Shown here: one piece after another, positions 1 to 9,807 of the stretch
Numbering within the stretch: position 1 is the stretch's first letter
How the letters are laid out: the number at the start of each line of letters is the position of its first letter
Source of the DNA: Aradus depressus
Taxonomy: Eukaryota > Arthropoda > Insecta > Hemiptera > Aradidae
Reading direction: 5' to 3'
Length of the DNA stretch: 64,000 nucleotides
Assembly: GCA_963662175.1 (NCBI GenBank)
Contig: OY759221.1
Location: 36,888,045-36,952,044, forward strand
Notes under the pieces: generated by a model
Databases searched by the model: none
Told to the model about the DNA's origin: nothing
The model's input: the letters and a program-made list of their open reading frames with translations, nothing else
Program-made: the position numbers and the translations under genes

Positions 1-48
1 TAAACTCAGTGAGCAAGCACGCATACCACTGAGCTACCTGCGCCATCT
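1..48 (-). repeat. tRNA-SINE head, cut by window edge
   Basis: On minus it reads GGCGCAGGTAGCTCAGTGGT and on through the tRNA-like head (A box). The rest of the copy lies left of the window. Confidence 0.7.
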
Positions 49-477
49 AACTCGAAGTTAACAATGAACTTGTGTCTCTGATTATATTTACTGATCGTTA
101 TGGAAGGGTTACTATCAACAGGGAGGGGGAAGTTCAATGCATCGATAAAAAAAAACAATAAACCCAACAATGGGCTAACAATGGATGATGGGATTACAAC
201 AATATAGGATCAAGTGGAGCAATCTGCCGGGAGTTAGACGGACCAGAGAGAGAGAGAATGAGTGGAGGAGGCAGATGGACAGAGGCAAGGGTTGCTAGGA
301 CATTAACAAACAATATCACAACATGATCATAACACCAGGGTCTTCATCCCCTGATGGATGACTTCTAAACAACCCCTTCTGTATATCCTAGGAGCATATG
401 TACCATTTGAAGGGTGTAGAACCAAAACAGATAGTCTCCGCCCACCCATTTTTTAGGATATATAACAAAAATAATTA

Positions 478-655
478 AGTTAGTTATTATGATTCATGCC
501 CGGACTTTAACTATGACGTCATGTCGCCTACTACCAGAGCACTCTTCCATCGCTCTGTTGGACATGAGCCTGACTCTACTGTGGGAGTCCTAAATTATGT
601 CTGCCAAAATTTATTCAGCTTGGGGTCTTTAACGAGTACCTGGTTTTTTTCAACT
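478..655 (-). repeat. tRNA-SINE, 3' part
   Basis: Matches the SINE 3' half in reverse (GCCCGGACTTTAACTA, CTACTACCAGAGC, GTGGGAGTCC). Ends in a T run just before the Helitron. Confidence 0.8.
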
Positions 656-676
656 CCCAGATAGAAAAACTAAAAA

Positions 677-2662
677 TCTATATAATAAAAATGACTGCCT
701 ATTTTTGCTAAGCGCAAAACTCGAGAACGGCTGGACCAATTCGGCTAATTTTTTTTTTCAAATATTCGTTGAAGTCCGAGGAAGGTTCTTATGAAGAGAG
801 TTCCTAGCGGTCAACTGGAGGGGGGGGGGGGGGCCTAAGCACAAAAATTGCTCTAGCGCATTAACGGATGGACGGATTGTCATGGAATTTCATATGTAGT
901 ATTTTCAAAGGCCAAATAAAAAAATAGGGTGTGTAACGTCACATAATAGTGAACCTGAGGGGGGGGGGGGGGGGGGTAGGTCTAAATATAAAGATAGTGA
1001 TAGGTCATTAACGGATGATCGGATTGTCATGGAATATCACATGTAGTATTCTTAAAAGCTTAGTTAAAAAATAGGCTATGTGGAGTCCCTAAATTTTGAA
1101 CGGGAGGGGGGGTTGTGGGGGTAGGCCTAAATATAAAGATAGTGCTAGGCCTAAATATAAAGATAGTGCTATGTCATTAACGGATGATCGGATTGTAATG
1201 GAATTTCATATGTAGTATTCTTAAAGGCCAAATAAAAAAATAGGGTTTGTGACGTTACAAAATAGTGAACCTGAGGGGGGGTTGTGGGGGTAGGCCTAAA
1301 TATAAAGGTAGTGCTAAGTCATTAACGGATGATCGGATTGTCATGGAATTTCATATGTAGTATTTTTAAAGGCCAAATAAAAAAATAGGGTGTGTAACGT
1401 CACATAATAGTGAACCTGAGGGGGGGGGGGGGGGTAGGTCTAAATATAAAGATAGTGATAGGTCATTAACGGATGATCGGATTGTCATGGAATATCACAT
1501 GTAGTATTCTTAAAAGCTTAGTTAAAAAATAGGCTATGTGGAGTCCCTAAATTTTGAACGGGAGGGGGGGTTGTGGGGGTAGGCCTAAATATAAAGATAG
1601 TGCTAGGCCTAAATATAAAGATAGTGCTATGTCATTAACGGATGATCGGATTGTAATGGAATTTCATATGTAGTATTCTTAAAGGCCAAATAAAAAAATA
1701 GGGTTTGTGACGTTACAAAATAGTGAACCTGAGGGGGGGTTGTGGGGGTAGGCCTAAATATAAAGGTAGTGCTAAGTCATTAACGGATGATCGGATTGTC
1801 ATGGAATTTCATATGTAGTATTTTTAAAGGCCAAATAAAAAAATAGGGTGTGTAACGTCACATAATAGTGAACCTGAGGGGGGGGGGGGGTTGTGGGGGT
1901 AGGTCTAAATATGAAGATAGTGATCGCTCATTAATAGATGATTCAATTCTCATGGAATTTCACATGTAGTATTTTTAAAGGCGAAATAGAAAAATACATT
2001 ATGAGACATCTCAACAATTTCAACGGGAGGTGGGGTTTCAATGGGGGCTAAGTATAAAAATTGTTTTAACGCAAAATTGTGAACGGAAGGGGGGTTGTGG
2101 GAGTAGGCCTAAATACGAAGATAGTGATCGGTCATTAACTGATGGTCTGATTGTCATGGACTTTCTAATGTAGTTTTTTTAAAGACGAATTAGAAAAATA
2201 CACTATGTGAGATTTCAAAAATTTGAACGGGAGGGGGGGAGGGGCTAAGCATAAAAATAATACTGACTCATTAAAGGTAATCGGATTCTCATGAAATTTC
2301 ACATGTAGTAGTAGTAACTACGTATTAGCTGTGGTGCCGAGCGTTCCTGGGGCCCGCCGTTGCAAGGTACATACTAGCTGTAGTCACAAGCGTTCTTAAG
2401 TACGCACTGGCTAGGACGTCCAGTGATGCTAAGTATTCACTAGCTGTGGTTTCCGCCGTTCAATGACGCGTACTAGCTATGGTGCCCAGGGATCCTAAAA
2501 CTTACTAGCTGGAATGTCTGCCGTTGAGGGACTATAAGCGTTATTCCGTATGAATAATTGAAAATTATAACATCAAAATTGCTCTAGCGCATTTAGGATT
2601 CGAACGAGAGATATTAGGAGAAAAGTCAAAGTTCCCCGGGCAACGCCGGGTATTACTGCTAG
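677..2662 (+). mobile_element. non-autonomous Helitron, about 2.0 kb
   Basis: Begins TCTATATAATAAAAATG at 677, with CGAGAACGGCTGGACCAATT soon after, the usual 5' style of arthropod Helitrons. Ends with a GC hairpin (CCCGGGCAACGCCGGG) then TATTACTGCTAG at 2662. The host A (676) and T (2663) flank it as expected for insertion into AT. There is no coding capacity. The interior is mostly a tandem array (860-2300). The last 330 bases hold iterated TACTAGCTGTGGT-like units and are shared with the element at 38533-39172. Confidence 0.8.
861..1930 (+). repeat. higher-order tandem array inside the Helitron
   Basis: Each unit starts near CATTAACGGATGATCGGATT and ends in a G-rich tract plus TAGGCCTAAATATAAAG. 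Unit starts are at about 861, 1005, 1176, 1320, 1465, 1634 and 1778. Units of about 144, 171 and 144 bases form an A-B-C block that repeats nearly unchanged at a spacing of about 459 bases. More diverged units follow to about 2300. Confidence 0.85.
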
Positions 2663-2700
2663 TAATTAATAAATAAAGAAAATAAAACTTTTTTTTTTTT

Positions 2701-2998
2701 AATACTTAGTTATTATGACTCATGCCTGGGCTTTAACTACGAGATCATATCGCTTACTACCAGAGCGCTATTTCGTCACTCTGGTGAACATGAGCCCGGC
2801 ACTACTATGTGAATCCTAAATGTTGCCCTCCCTAAATTTTTATTCACCTAGGGCAGGGGTCTTTAACGAGTACCTGACAACGTAGAGGCTCGGGACCATC
2901 GCTCAACGTCCCATCCTAAGGACGGCATGCTTAAGTTTATTTTACCTGCCAGATAAAATAAACTAAGGGCCTCGGCCGGGTTTCGAACCCACGACTCT
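2701..2998 (-). repeat. tRNA-SINE, nearly full length
   Basis: Runs from the 3' end (CATGCCTGGGCTTTAACTA) through the core (GGGACCATCGCTCAACGTCC) to the B-box (GGGTTTCGAACCC). The head is missing and replaced by a T run. Confidence 0.85.
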
Positions 2999-3059
2999 TT
3001 TTTTAATATTGTTATTAAAATGAAATTTTATATGTAAATTAAAGAACCCCATAAATCCC

Positions 3060-3175
3060 CACTTATAAGTTTAGTATGATGATTCCGAATTCCCGTGTAG
3101 TTCAACTATTGATTAAAACGGTGGAGGTAGAGTGAAAACTAAGATCATTAATTCATGTTGGGAAAGTACATTGCT
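3060..3175 (-). repeat. modular repeat, 5' end
   Basis: Reverse copy of the modular family start (GGGAAAGTACATTG, GTTCAACTATTGATT). Confidence 0.6.
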
Positions 3176-3177
3176 AA

Positions 3178-3452
3178 CTGAGCTGAAAATCGCGGGTTCG
3201 AAACCCGGCCGAGGTCCTTAGGTTTTTTCTTATCTGGAAGGTGAAAAAAACCTTGAGCACGCCGTCCTTCGGGTGGGACTTTAAGGGATGATCCCGAGCC
3301 TGTATGTAAGTCAGGTACTCGTTAAACCCCTACCCTAGATGAATAAAAAAATTAGGGTAGGCAAAATTGAGGACACCCATAAAAGATTCGGGCTCATGTC
3401 CACTGGTAATAGGCGATATGACCTCATAATTAAGGCCCGGGCATGAGTCAAC
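3178..3452 (+). repeat. tRNA-SINE copy lacking the A-box
   Basis: B-box GGGTTCGAAACCCGG, core CCGTCCTTCGGGTGGGAC, and tail GCCCGGGCATGAGTCA are all present. It abuts the modular-repeat fragment. Confidence 0.85.
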
Positions 3453-3455
3453 AAA

Positions 3456-4095
3456 CATACATAGCATTGTGATCATGAAATGCTTCTATCAAATAGCATG
3501 AGATTTAGGATCTCGTAACACATGAATGAAGTGACTAATACGATTTGTGCTAATTGAGCGTTACAATATGAATTATCCATAGATATAGGGAGGACACCAT
3601 GTGTCGGTATAATTGTATGATAATAGGGAGTCACCACTGGGAGATCGGGAAACAATTAGCTCGGCCCCTCTTCGCGGTCCCTGGGGGCCTGTTAGCTGTT
3701 ATCTGAGTGGACAGGGGCCTCCCCTCCGGCATATCTGAGCTGAGGAATCGGCACATAAGTCAAGTCATTTGTCAAGAAACAAGAGGAAAACGGTCTCTAT
3801 TAAGATGTGTATCTTGGAGGGAGCCGGGCTACGGCTTTAGACAAACCAAGATAATGTTAGACATTATTAAAGTACATCCCCCGAACAACAGGAAACTGAG
3901 GAATGGCAGTGGTTATTGGACACTATCCAATGGATTGTCTGGTCATAACTCAACCATTCCATGGACAACTTTCTTAAGATAATATTTATTGAACTGGGAA
4001 CCAAACCCGTATCGTCTTGCTTTTCATTCTCCTCACCTCACAACGTAATACAATGTTGCTTTTCAATACACAACTTTATTGTTATAAGCTACTTA
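3456..4095. other. 640 bases without a recognised gene or repeat
   Basis: Two short overlapping plus-strand frames exist (3707-3982, 3961-4212) but show no family resemblance, and the second runs into a SINE. Less AT-rich around 3650-3840. Nothing supported. Confidence 0.5.
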
Positions 4096-4099
4096 GTTA

Positions 4100-4256
4100 G
4101 TTCAGGGCCATCGCATAACGTCCCATCTGTTACGACCAGAATGCTTAAAGTTTTTCATCTCCCAGATAAAAAACTTGAATTACTCGGTCGGGTTTCGAAC
4201 CCGCGATGTTGAGTATAGTAGACTAGCATTCTATCTCTGACCACTACCGATGCCCT
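4100..4256 (-). repeat. tRNA-SINE, 5' part
   Basis: Reverse copy with GGGTTTCGAACCCGCG (B-box) and the core GGCCATCGCATAACGTCCC; head degenerate. Confidence 0.75.
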
Positions 4257-4360
4257 CACCTTGTTGTTATTGCTACGAACTGAATCCGTTATGTTTATCG
4301 TTTCATGTATTCATTCAGTGTTGTAAATAAATAAAATAGCTTATTTTTTAAATATTGTCT

Positions 4361-4361
<1 letters not shown>

Positions 4362-4412
<51 letters not shown>
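4362..4412 (+). repeat. 51-base poly-C tract
   Basis: An uninterrupted run of C, then A and five more C. G-quadruplex or i-motif capable. Its length may be an assembly estimate. Confidence 0.95.
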
Positions 4413-4511
4413 ACCCCCAAGTCTTCAGTTAATCATTGGTAATGTACTTTCCCAGCAGGAATTAATAAATTAAGATTTTGCTCTTCCTGATGATGTAATG
4501 AATGAATCTCG

Positions 4512-4680
4512 CACAGGAGCGCCTGTAGCTCAGTGGTATGCGTGCTTGCTTATTGAGTTCAAGATCGCGGGTTCGAAACCCGGTCGAGGCCCTGAGTTTA
4601 TTTTATATGGGAGTTAAGAAAACCTTGAACATGCCGTCATTCGGATGGGATGTTAAGCCTCCCGAGCCTGTAAGTTGTCA
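4512..4680 (+). repeat. tRNA-SINE with complete pol III head
   Basis: GCGCCTGTAGCTCAGTGGTA (A-box) and GGGTTCGAAACCCGG (B-box) at tRNA-like spacing, then the core, cut off inside CCCGAGCCTGTAAG. This is the best-preserved tRNA-like head in the window. Its acceptor arms do not pair, so it is not a tRNA gene. Confidence 0.85.
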
Positions 4681-5261
4681 TCGCTAAAATAGCGGCTGAA
4701 ATGTAAATATTTGTTAAGCTCAATAGACAGTAAGATCTATTCTGTCATAAAGCATTTATCAGCCCCTGAGGAGCCAAAAAAATAAATCATATGAGGAACT
4801 TGTTTAAGAATCAGGGATCTAACAATAGTTAATAGATTCAAATTAAGAAATTCAGACAATTCAGGAACGAGTATAGATTATACCATTATATTGTAGGTTA
4901 GGTTAGGTTTTAGCGCTCCTTCATCACTCTGGTGGACATGAGCCCAACTCCACTGTGGGAGTTAAGAAAACCTTGAACATGCCGTCATTCGGATGGGACG
5001 TTAAGCCTCCCGAGCCTGCAAGTTGTCATCGCTAAAATAGCGGCTGAAATGTAAATATTTGTTAAGCTCAATAGACAGTAAGATCTATTCTGTCATAAAG
5101 CATTTATCAGCCCCTGAGGAGCCAAAAAAATAAATCATATGAGGAACTTGTTTAAGAATCAGGGATCTAACAATAGTTAATAGATTCAAATTAAGAAATT
5201 CAGACAATCCAAAGGAACGAGTATAGATTATACCATTATATTGTAGGTTAGGTTAGGTTTT
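4609..5261 (+). repeat. 303-base direct duplication (4609-4911 and 4957-5261)
   Basis: Two almost identical copies at an offset of 348-350 bases, differing by one base and a short indel. Both begin at TGGGAGTTAAGAAAACC. The left edge of copy 2 fuses a minus-strand SINE fragment (4911-4956) to plus-strand SINE sequence at TGGGAGT, which both SINE strands share. Confidence 0.9.
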
Positions 5262-5574
5262 ATGACTCATGTCCGGGCTTTAACTACGAGGTCATATCGC
5301 CTACTACCAGAGCGCTCTTTTGTCACTCTGGTGGACATGAGCCCAACTCTACTGTGGGAGTCCTAAATTTTGCCTACCCGAAATTTTTATTCACTTAGGG
5401 CAGGGGTCTTTAACGAGTACCTGACATCGTACAGGCTCGGAACCATCGCTTAACGTCCCATCCGAACGACGGCGTGCTCCCATAAAGTAAACTAAGAGCG
5501 TCGGTCGGGTTTCAAACCCACGTTCTTGAGCTCAGAAGGCAAGCACGCATACCACTAAGCTACCGGCGCCCTCC
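5240..5574 (-). repeat. tRNA-SINE, full length with (AACCT)n tail
   Basis: Reading minus: head GGCGCCGGTAGCTTAGTGG, degenerate B-box, core, 3' domain and CATGAGTCATAAAACCTAACCTAACCTA at the end. The tail repeats AACCT three times, the complement of TTAGG-type telomere repeats. Confidence 0.85.
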
Positions 5575-5771
5575 CATTATATTGTATACATCAATATAGT
5601 ATATCTGATACAATAATAAATTATTGTTATTTTATTATTAGTCAACGGTTCTTCTCTCAAGTTTAAGATTTTTGACCCGCTTGCAAATACACACATACCA
5701 ATCTCATGGAGTCACTTCCAAAGATAGGTGAGGCCTCAATAACGGCTGCTGAAGAAGACAAGTGAGGAACC

Positions 5772-5860
5772 CTATAAACCTGTAGATAGGACTTTGAGAG
5801 ATGAGATTATTTAGTTAAGGAAGACAAAGTGGCGGTCTCTATTGGCCGATAAATAAACCG
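5772..5860 (+). repeat. dispersed repeat also present at 61732-61806
   Basis: Shares GATTATTTAGTTAAGGAAG and AGTGGCGGTCTCTATTGGC with 61732-61806, about 80 bases at high identity. Family unknown. Confidence 0.8.
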
Positions 5861-5879
5861 CGAGAGGACGGGTTTTAAA

Positions 5880-6012
5880 TCAGTCGACTCCCACAAATCA
5901 GTCTCCTGATTGGTCGGCCTCCACACAAGGCAATTCCTCTGATTGGCTGGCTACTATCAGCCAATCAGGCTAATTGGTCGCCACCGTCAACCAAGCACCT
6001 TTTTATATTGAC
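5880..6012 (+). promoter_or_regulatory. CCAAT-box cluster with TATA-like box
   Basis: CTGATTGGTCGG, CTGATTGGCTGG, CAGCCAATCAGG and CTAATTGGTCGCC lie within about 80 bases, followed by TTTTTATATTGACTG near 6000. This looks like a pol II promoter, perhaps from a mobile element, as it adjoins the dispersed repeat. No gene was found downstream. Confidence 0.4.
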
Positions 6013-6118
6013 TGAGGTTCATTTGAGGGGGTTCATCTCCGGGGAACTTCATGAGATAACTGGGAAACCGAAACTGGAAATATCAGATTTTTCCCAGTTC
6101 TTCTCATTGAGTTCAAAA

Positions 6119-6800
6119 AGGAATTTGCTGAATCATTGGCAATGTACTTCCCCATCATGAGCTAATCAATTAAGTATTCACTCTCCCTCTTGTTAGATCG
6201 ACTCTTTTGATTAAAAATCAATAGTTGATTTACACAGAGACTTCTGAATCCTCATACTAGATTTCGTATCTTTTCAGTTGAGTTATTAAAGTTTTTGAGT
6301 TTATAGGCTTTATAGGGTTTCGAAATTATATTTACCCGAAAATCAGTCCTTATGAGATTCTGGATCCCCCATATACAATATCGTGGGCTTACTGCAAGTA
6401 CCCATTAAGTCAATTTTTTTGCTGATTTGAGATACTGGTTGTTTCTTATAGAAAAAAATGTGCTCGTTCCAATGAAAGAACTAACTAAGTCGCTGCTTGT
6501 ATAGCTGTTGTAGTAAACAGGAAAAACAAAACCTATGAAGACAATTATCTTGCAAATGTAAGCTGCAAAATGCAAATAAGTAAAAATTACTTAATGGGTT
6601 CTTGCAGTAAGCCCACGATATCGTCTCGATACATTCATTCTATCAGATATTATCGTGTTTACACATAGACTTGCATTTTTGTTTTATTTTTGGAAACTAA
6701 GGTTCGGAAATTCCAGAGAAAAGTTAACATTGAATTTTTGACCGATTACATATATTCCTCTATATCAATCTTAATAGGTACCGAATAAACATAATATGTA
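6119..6800 (+). repeat. modular repeat, degenerate copy
   Basis: 5' part at 6125-6300 (ATCATTGGCAATGTACTTCCCC, ATCAATAGTTGATTTACA); 3' module at 6615-6780 (TCTCGATACATTCATTCTATC, TGACCGATTACATA). The 6300-6610 middle is not recognisable. Confidence 0.6.
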
Positions 6801-6810
6801 CCAGTTTGGT

Positions 6811-6935
6811 GGGCGCCGGTTGCTCATTGGTATGCGTGCGGTTCGAAACCCGGCCGAGGCCCTAAGGTTTTTTGTCTGGGAGATTTGGGCCGTTACCCTG
6901 TTCCCTTCGGGTGATACCGCTGAAAATCGTTAGGT
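6811..6935 (+). repeat. tRNA-SINE, internally deleted 5' fragment
   Basis: The head GGCGCCGGTTGCTCATTGGTA is fused directly to CGGTTCGAAACCCGGCC; the core is truncated. Confidence 0.75.
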
Positions 6936-6939
6936 GTTG

Positions 6940-7690
6940 TTCTTTTGAAGATCTTGTTACACATATAAAGTTTCGTGTGTATAGATAAATTCATTTTATC
7001 GGAAATTATCGTGTACACACTTTTTTTTTTTTTTTTTTTTTTTTTAATTGTTTCAAGGGATCACCCCTACACAATTGAGTCAGTGACCATTATTTTTACA
7101 ATATTGACATTAACATTTCCAAAATTATAGATTGGTCAGCTGAACAAAAATTACATGTATATAGGAAGCTTTAACAAATTAAATAAATAACATAAATAAA
7201 TAAAGGATAAATAAAATAAATAATTACAAATTATTAATAATAATAATAATAATAGTAATAATAATATAACAAAGATAGTGAATATGTAGTAATATGAGTA
7301 GGGATGAAGTTATTGAATATCAATATAATATGGAAGTTAAATACATTATTCATTAACAATGAATGATCTAAGTTTCAGAGCGCTGATTAGATAATGAAAA
7401 ATGTTTGAGATATCATTCTTATTATGGGCCAAGAGTAATGTCTGAAAGTTGGATCGGTCTATACTGACACTATGAGGCAGGAAGTGGCTTCTAATGGGGG
7501 AGTATATCGGACAGGATATTAACAGCTGGTATACGTCATCCAATTTGTTTTTATTGCAGATCGTTTTCATATTTTGAATCTGGAGGTTGGAAAACATGAA
7601 ATTCCTTTGAAAACTTAGCATCGAATTTTTGGCCCGATTACATAACTTCCCCAATACTTCGTCTAGCTGGGGTAAAGCTTCGCATATCTC
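6940..7690 (+). repeat. modular repeat split by a LINE insertion
   Basis: 6940-7020 ends in TTATCGTGTACACAC; after the LINE it resumes at about 7556 with the 3' module (GTTGGAAAACATGAAATTCC) and the terminal hairpin ACTTCCCC...GGGG near 7640-7675. Confidence 0.7.
7021..7555 (-). mobile_element. non-LTR retrotransposon 3' end, nested insertion
   Basis: Minus strand. A 25-base poly(A) (T run at 7021-7045) ends a 3' UTR. Upstream (7555-7346) the frame reads VYQLLISCPIYSPIRSHFLP and HYLISALKLRSF, the C-terminal pattern of many LINE ORF2 proteins (CP-Y-R). It is 5' truncated and inserted in the modular repeat. Confidence 0.65.
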
Positions 7691-7984
7691 AAATACACGA
7701 AATTCTATTACGTTTGCCAATGAGATAATATTTCCAAGTTGTGACGAATGGCTAAAATGTGTGTTGGCTGGCGATAAAAAGCTGGGGTTGGTTGGTCCAT
7801 TGTAACCAGCTATTGACCTGAGTCTAAGGGAGGGCTATTTCGTTCGTTCCGTTTGTCTCCTTCCCCTTGTAAATCACTGTTAAACCGTTCAAAGTGAACT
7901 CTTTACCGTACAGAGAGACCTACCCTAACTTTTATACTATGTGGTCGACTAAATCGATTCGATGAGGCTCCCACCATTCTTCTT

Positions 7985-8095
7985 CTAAAAATATTGAGAC
8001 ACAACATTGAAAGGTTAACTGTGACCGAACTCGACACAGTATTTAGACAACTAAAGTCCCCTGCTTGTGTACCTGCTGCTTCGTAAGTCAACTCG
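7985..8095 (+). pseudogene. possible LINE reverse-transcriptase fragment
   Basis: One plus frame reads ILLLKILRHNIERLTVTELD then TVFRQLKSPACVPAA, resembling the motif before the RT palm of CR1/L2-type LINEs (VTE-L...LKSSTC-LDPIP). It is short and ends in stops; resemblance is from memory. Confidence 0.3.
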
Positions 8096-8134
8096 TTTAA
8101 GTCTTACTTAAGTAGCATGAAACAAAAAACAACA

Positions 8135-9235
8135 AAAAAAAAGTTGTCGATGAATCAACAGAAATGAACTTCCCCAGAATGAATTAACTTGTTGCTCCCC
8201 CTCCAAAACCAGTCGACCGTTTTTGCTAATAATCAATAGTTGACCTAGATAGGGCCTCAAAGTCCTCATACTAAAGTTTGTGTCGATAAATTGAATACAT
8301 CGGCAGTTATTATGTTTTGTGTGTTGAACCTCAACCCCTGAACCTCCTCTTCTCTTCGGCTGATTTCGCTGAAAATTAATAGTTATTGTCCTCAGGGTTT
8401 TGCTTTTTTTTTTTACTTTTTTACTTTTATTTATTCGACAATCTGTACAAACAATAACAATAAGCAGAAGTGATGACTAAGATGGCATGATGACATAATA
8501 AGTAATACAAAATATTTAAAACATAATAAGAAGCAAAGAATAAGCAGAAAGTATAAAATAAAAGAGATAAAACAAAAAAATAAATAAAAAAATTAAGAAT
8601 AAAAAAAAATAAATTAAAAAAAATAACAAAATAAAATAATTAAAAATATATAAGAAACTGGACAAGGACGGCACTAGTAGGACTCCCGCACACTGACATA
8701 TACCACCCGGAGAGGGGAGAAGGCGGCAGGAGACCAGCGCTGTACCTCCCAACAAACTGCCCAACCAACCACTGTCCAGCAGTGGAGGAAGACCAGGAGA
8801 CGGGGCGTTGAAAGGATAGAGAGGCGTGAGGGGAGAATCCGTTCATCACCAGCACTCCCTTAAAAATGGCGTGTGAAGAAAAATAATAATAATAAATAAT
8901 AAATTAATAAAACGCACAAAAAAAAAAATAAGAAGAAGAAGAATAAAAAAAGAATAAAAAAATAGATAAAAATATTAAAATTTTGGCCGATTTGGCTATA
9001 TATCAATTGGTATCGTCCTTTTAGGGTTCTGGATACACATAATATTTCATGTCGTTACAATCATTTTAACAGGAGTTATCGTGTTCACAAACACACAGAC
9101 ACGTATTTATTTTCCTTTTTGGAATTATGGTGTCGGGAAACATGAAATTCCTGTAAAAACTCAACTTCGAGATTCTGACCGATTACCTAACTTCCCCAAT
9201 GTTTTGTTTAGTGGGGAAGTAACAAGGTTTACATA
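8135..9235 (+). repeat. modular repeat, most complete copy, split by retroelement
   Basis: 5' part 8135-8401 (GTTGTCGATGAATCAACAG, CTTCCCCAGAATGAATTAAC, TTGTGTCGATAAATTGAATAC). It resumes at about 8985 with GGCCGATTTGGCT and ends in the hairpin ACTTCCCCAATG...TAGTGGGGAAGT at 9190-9230. Confidence 0.7.
8402..8985 (-). mobile_element. retroelement 3' end inserted in modular repeat
   Basis: The T-rich left edge and the minus-strand end CTTCTGCTTATTGTTATTG then ACAGATTGTCGAATAAATAA match the plus-strand end at 17519-17572. A GC-richer part (8660-8870) has no clear domain. AT-rich low complexity at 8500-8650. Confidence 0.55.
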
Positions 9236-9299
9236 TTTAAGTGTACAGAAGAAAAAAAAAACTTTAATCGGGCCATGCCGGCTTACTTTATCTCAATGA

Positions 9300-9800
9300 A
9301 AAAAACAAAATGTAAAAAAAAAAAGAATTTGAGCTAAACTGTTTTGGAGTTGTCTTGGCAGCAGTCGATGACTTGACCAAGGGTTAAGTGTAAATGGATA
9401 TAGGCGGAAAAATGATCACAAGAATGGGATAGCAGGAATAAGCCACGACAGTCTATACCTGAAACTAATCCTTCCAGGTTTCTCACAACCCCTTCGCCTC
9501 ACAGACATAGGACTGACTCCCATCATAATTACAGCTGGCTAGACAACAGTGGACCCCACCCCATAAGTAACGAGCGGCTACACTTTCATCTATAGTATAC
9601 CTGAAAAAGTATATTTATGTCCATCTAAATCCGTTAATTATGGTTACTCGACCATCCAGTTGTCCGTTACAACCGTAAAGATTTATTTCCACTGTATTTA
9701 CCTAGAATCTCTGGTCATTTAAAACACTTCTTGGAGGGTGTTTACTTTCTACCAGCCAGATTAAAGATTGTACTTTTGGAGTTTTCAACGGGAAAGACAT
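9300..9800. other. non-repetitive gene-free stretch
   Basis: No coding exon or known repeat. It has several TTTAT/TAATTA-type sites (for example CCGTTAATTATGG near 9630). It may be unique DNA; regulatory use is only a guess. Confidence 0.35.
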
Positions 9801-9807
9801 TTTATTC

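Noticed and set aside
3707..4212. Two overlapping plus frames of 91 and 83 codons
   Set aside because: No family resemblance; the second runs into a SINE. Left as unannotated sequence.
4512..4586. Possible tRNA gene with A and B boxes
   Set aside because: The acceptor arms do not pair, and the sequence continues into the SINE body seen in about 20 copies; it is a SINE head.
4890..4912. TTAGG repeats as an internal telomere array
   Set aside because: Only two to three units, always at the SINE 3' end; they are the SINE tail.
7346..7720. 124-codon minus frame taken as one protein
   Set aside because: Its first half is antisense of the modular repeat; only 7346-7555 belongs to a LINE ORF2 tail.
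8640..8855. 71-codon minus frame with Ser/Pro-rich residues
   Set aside because: Lies in a retroelement 3' region and has no recognisable domain.
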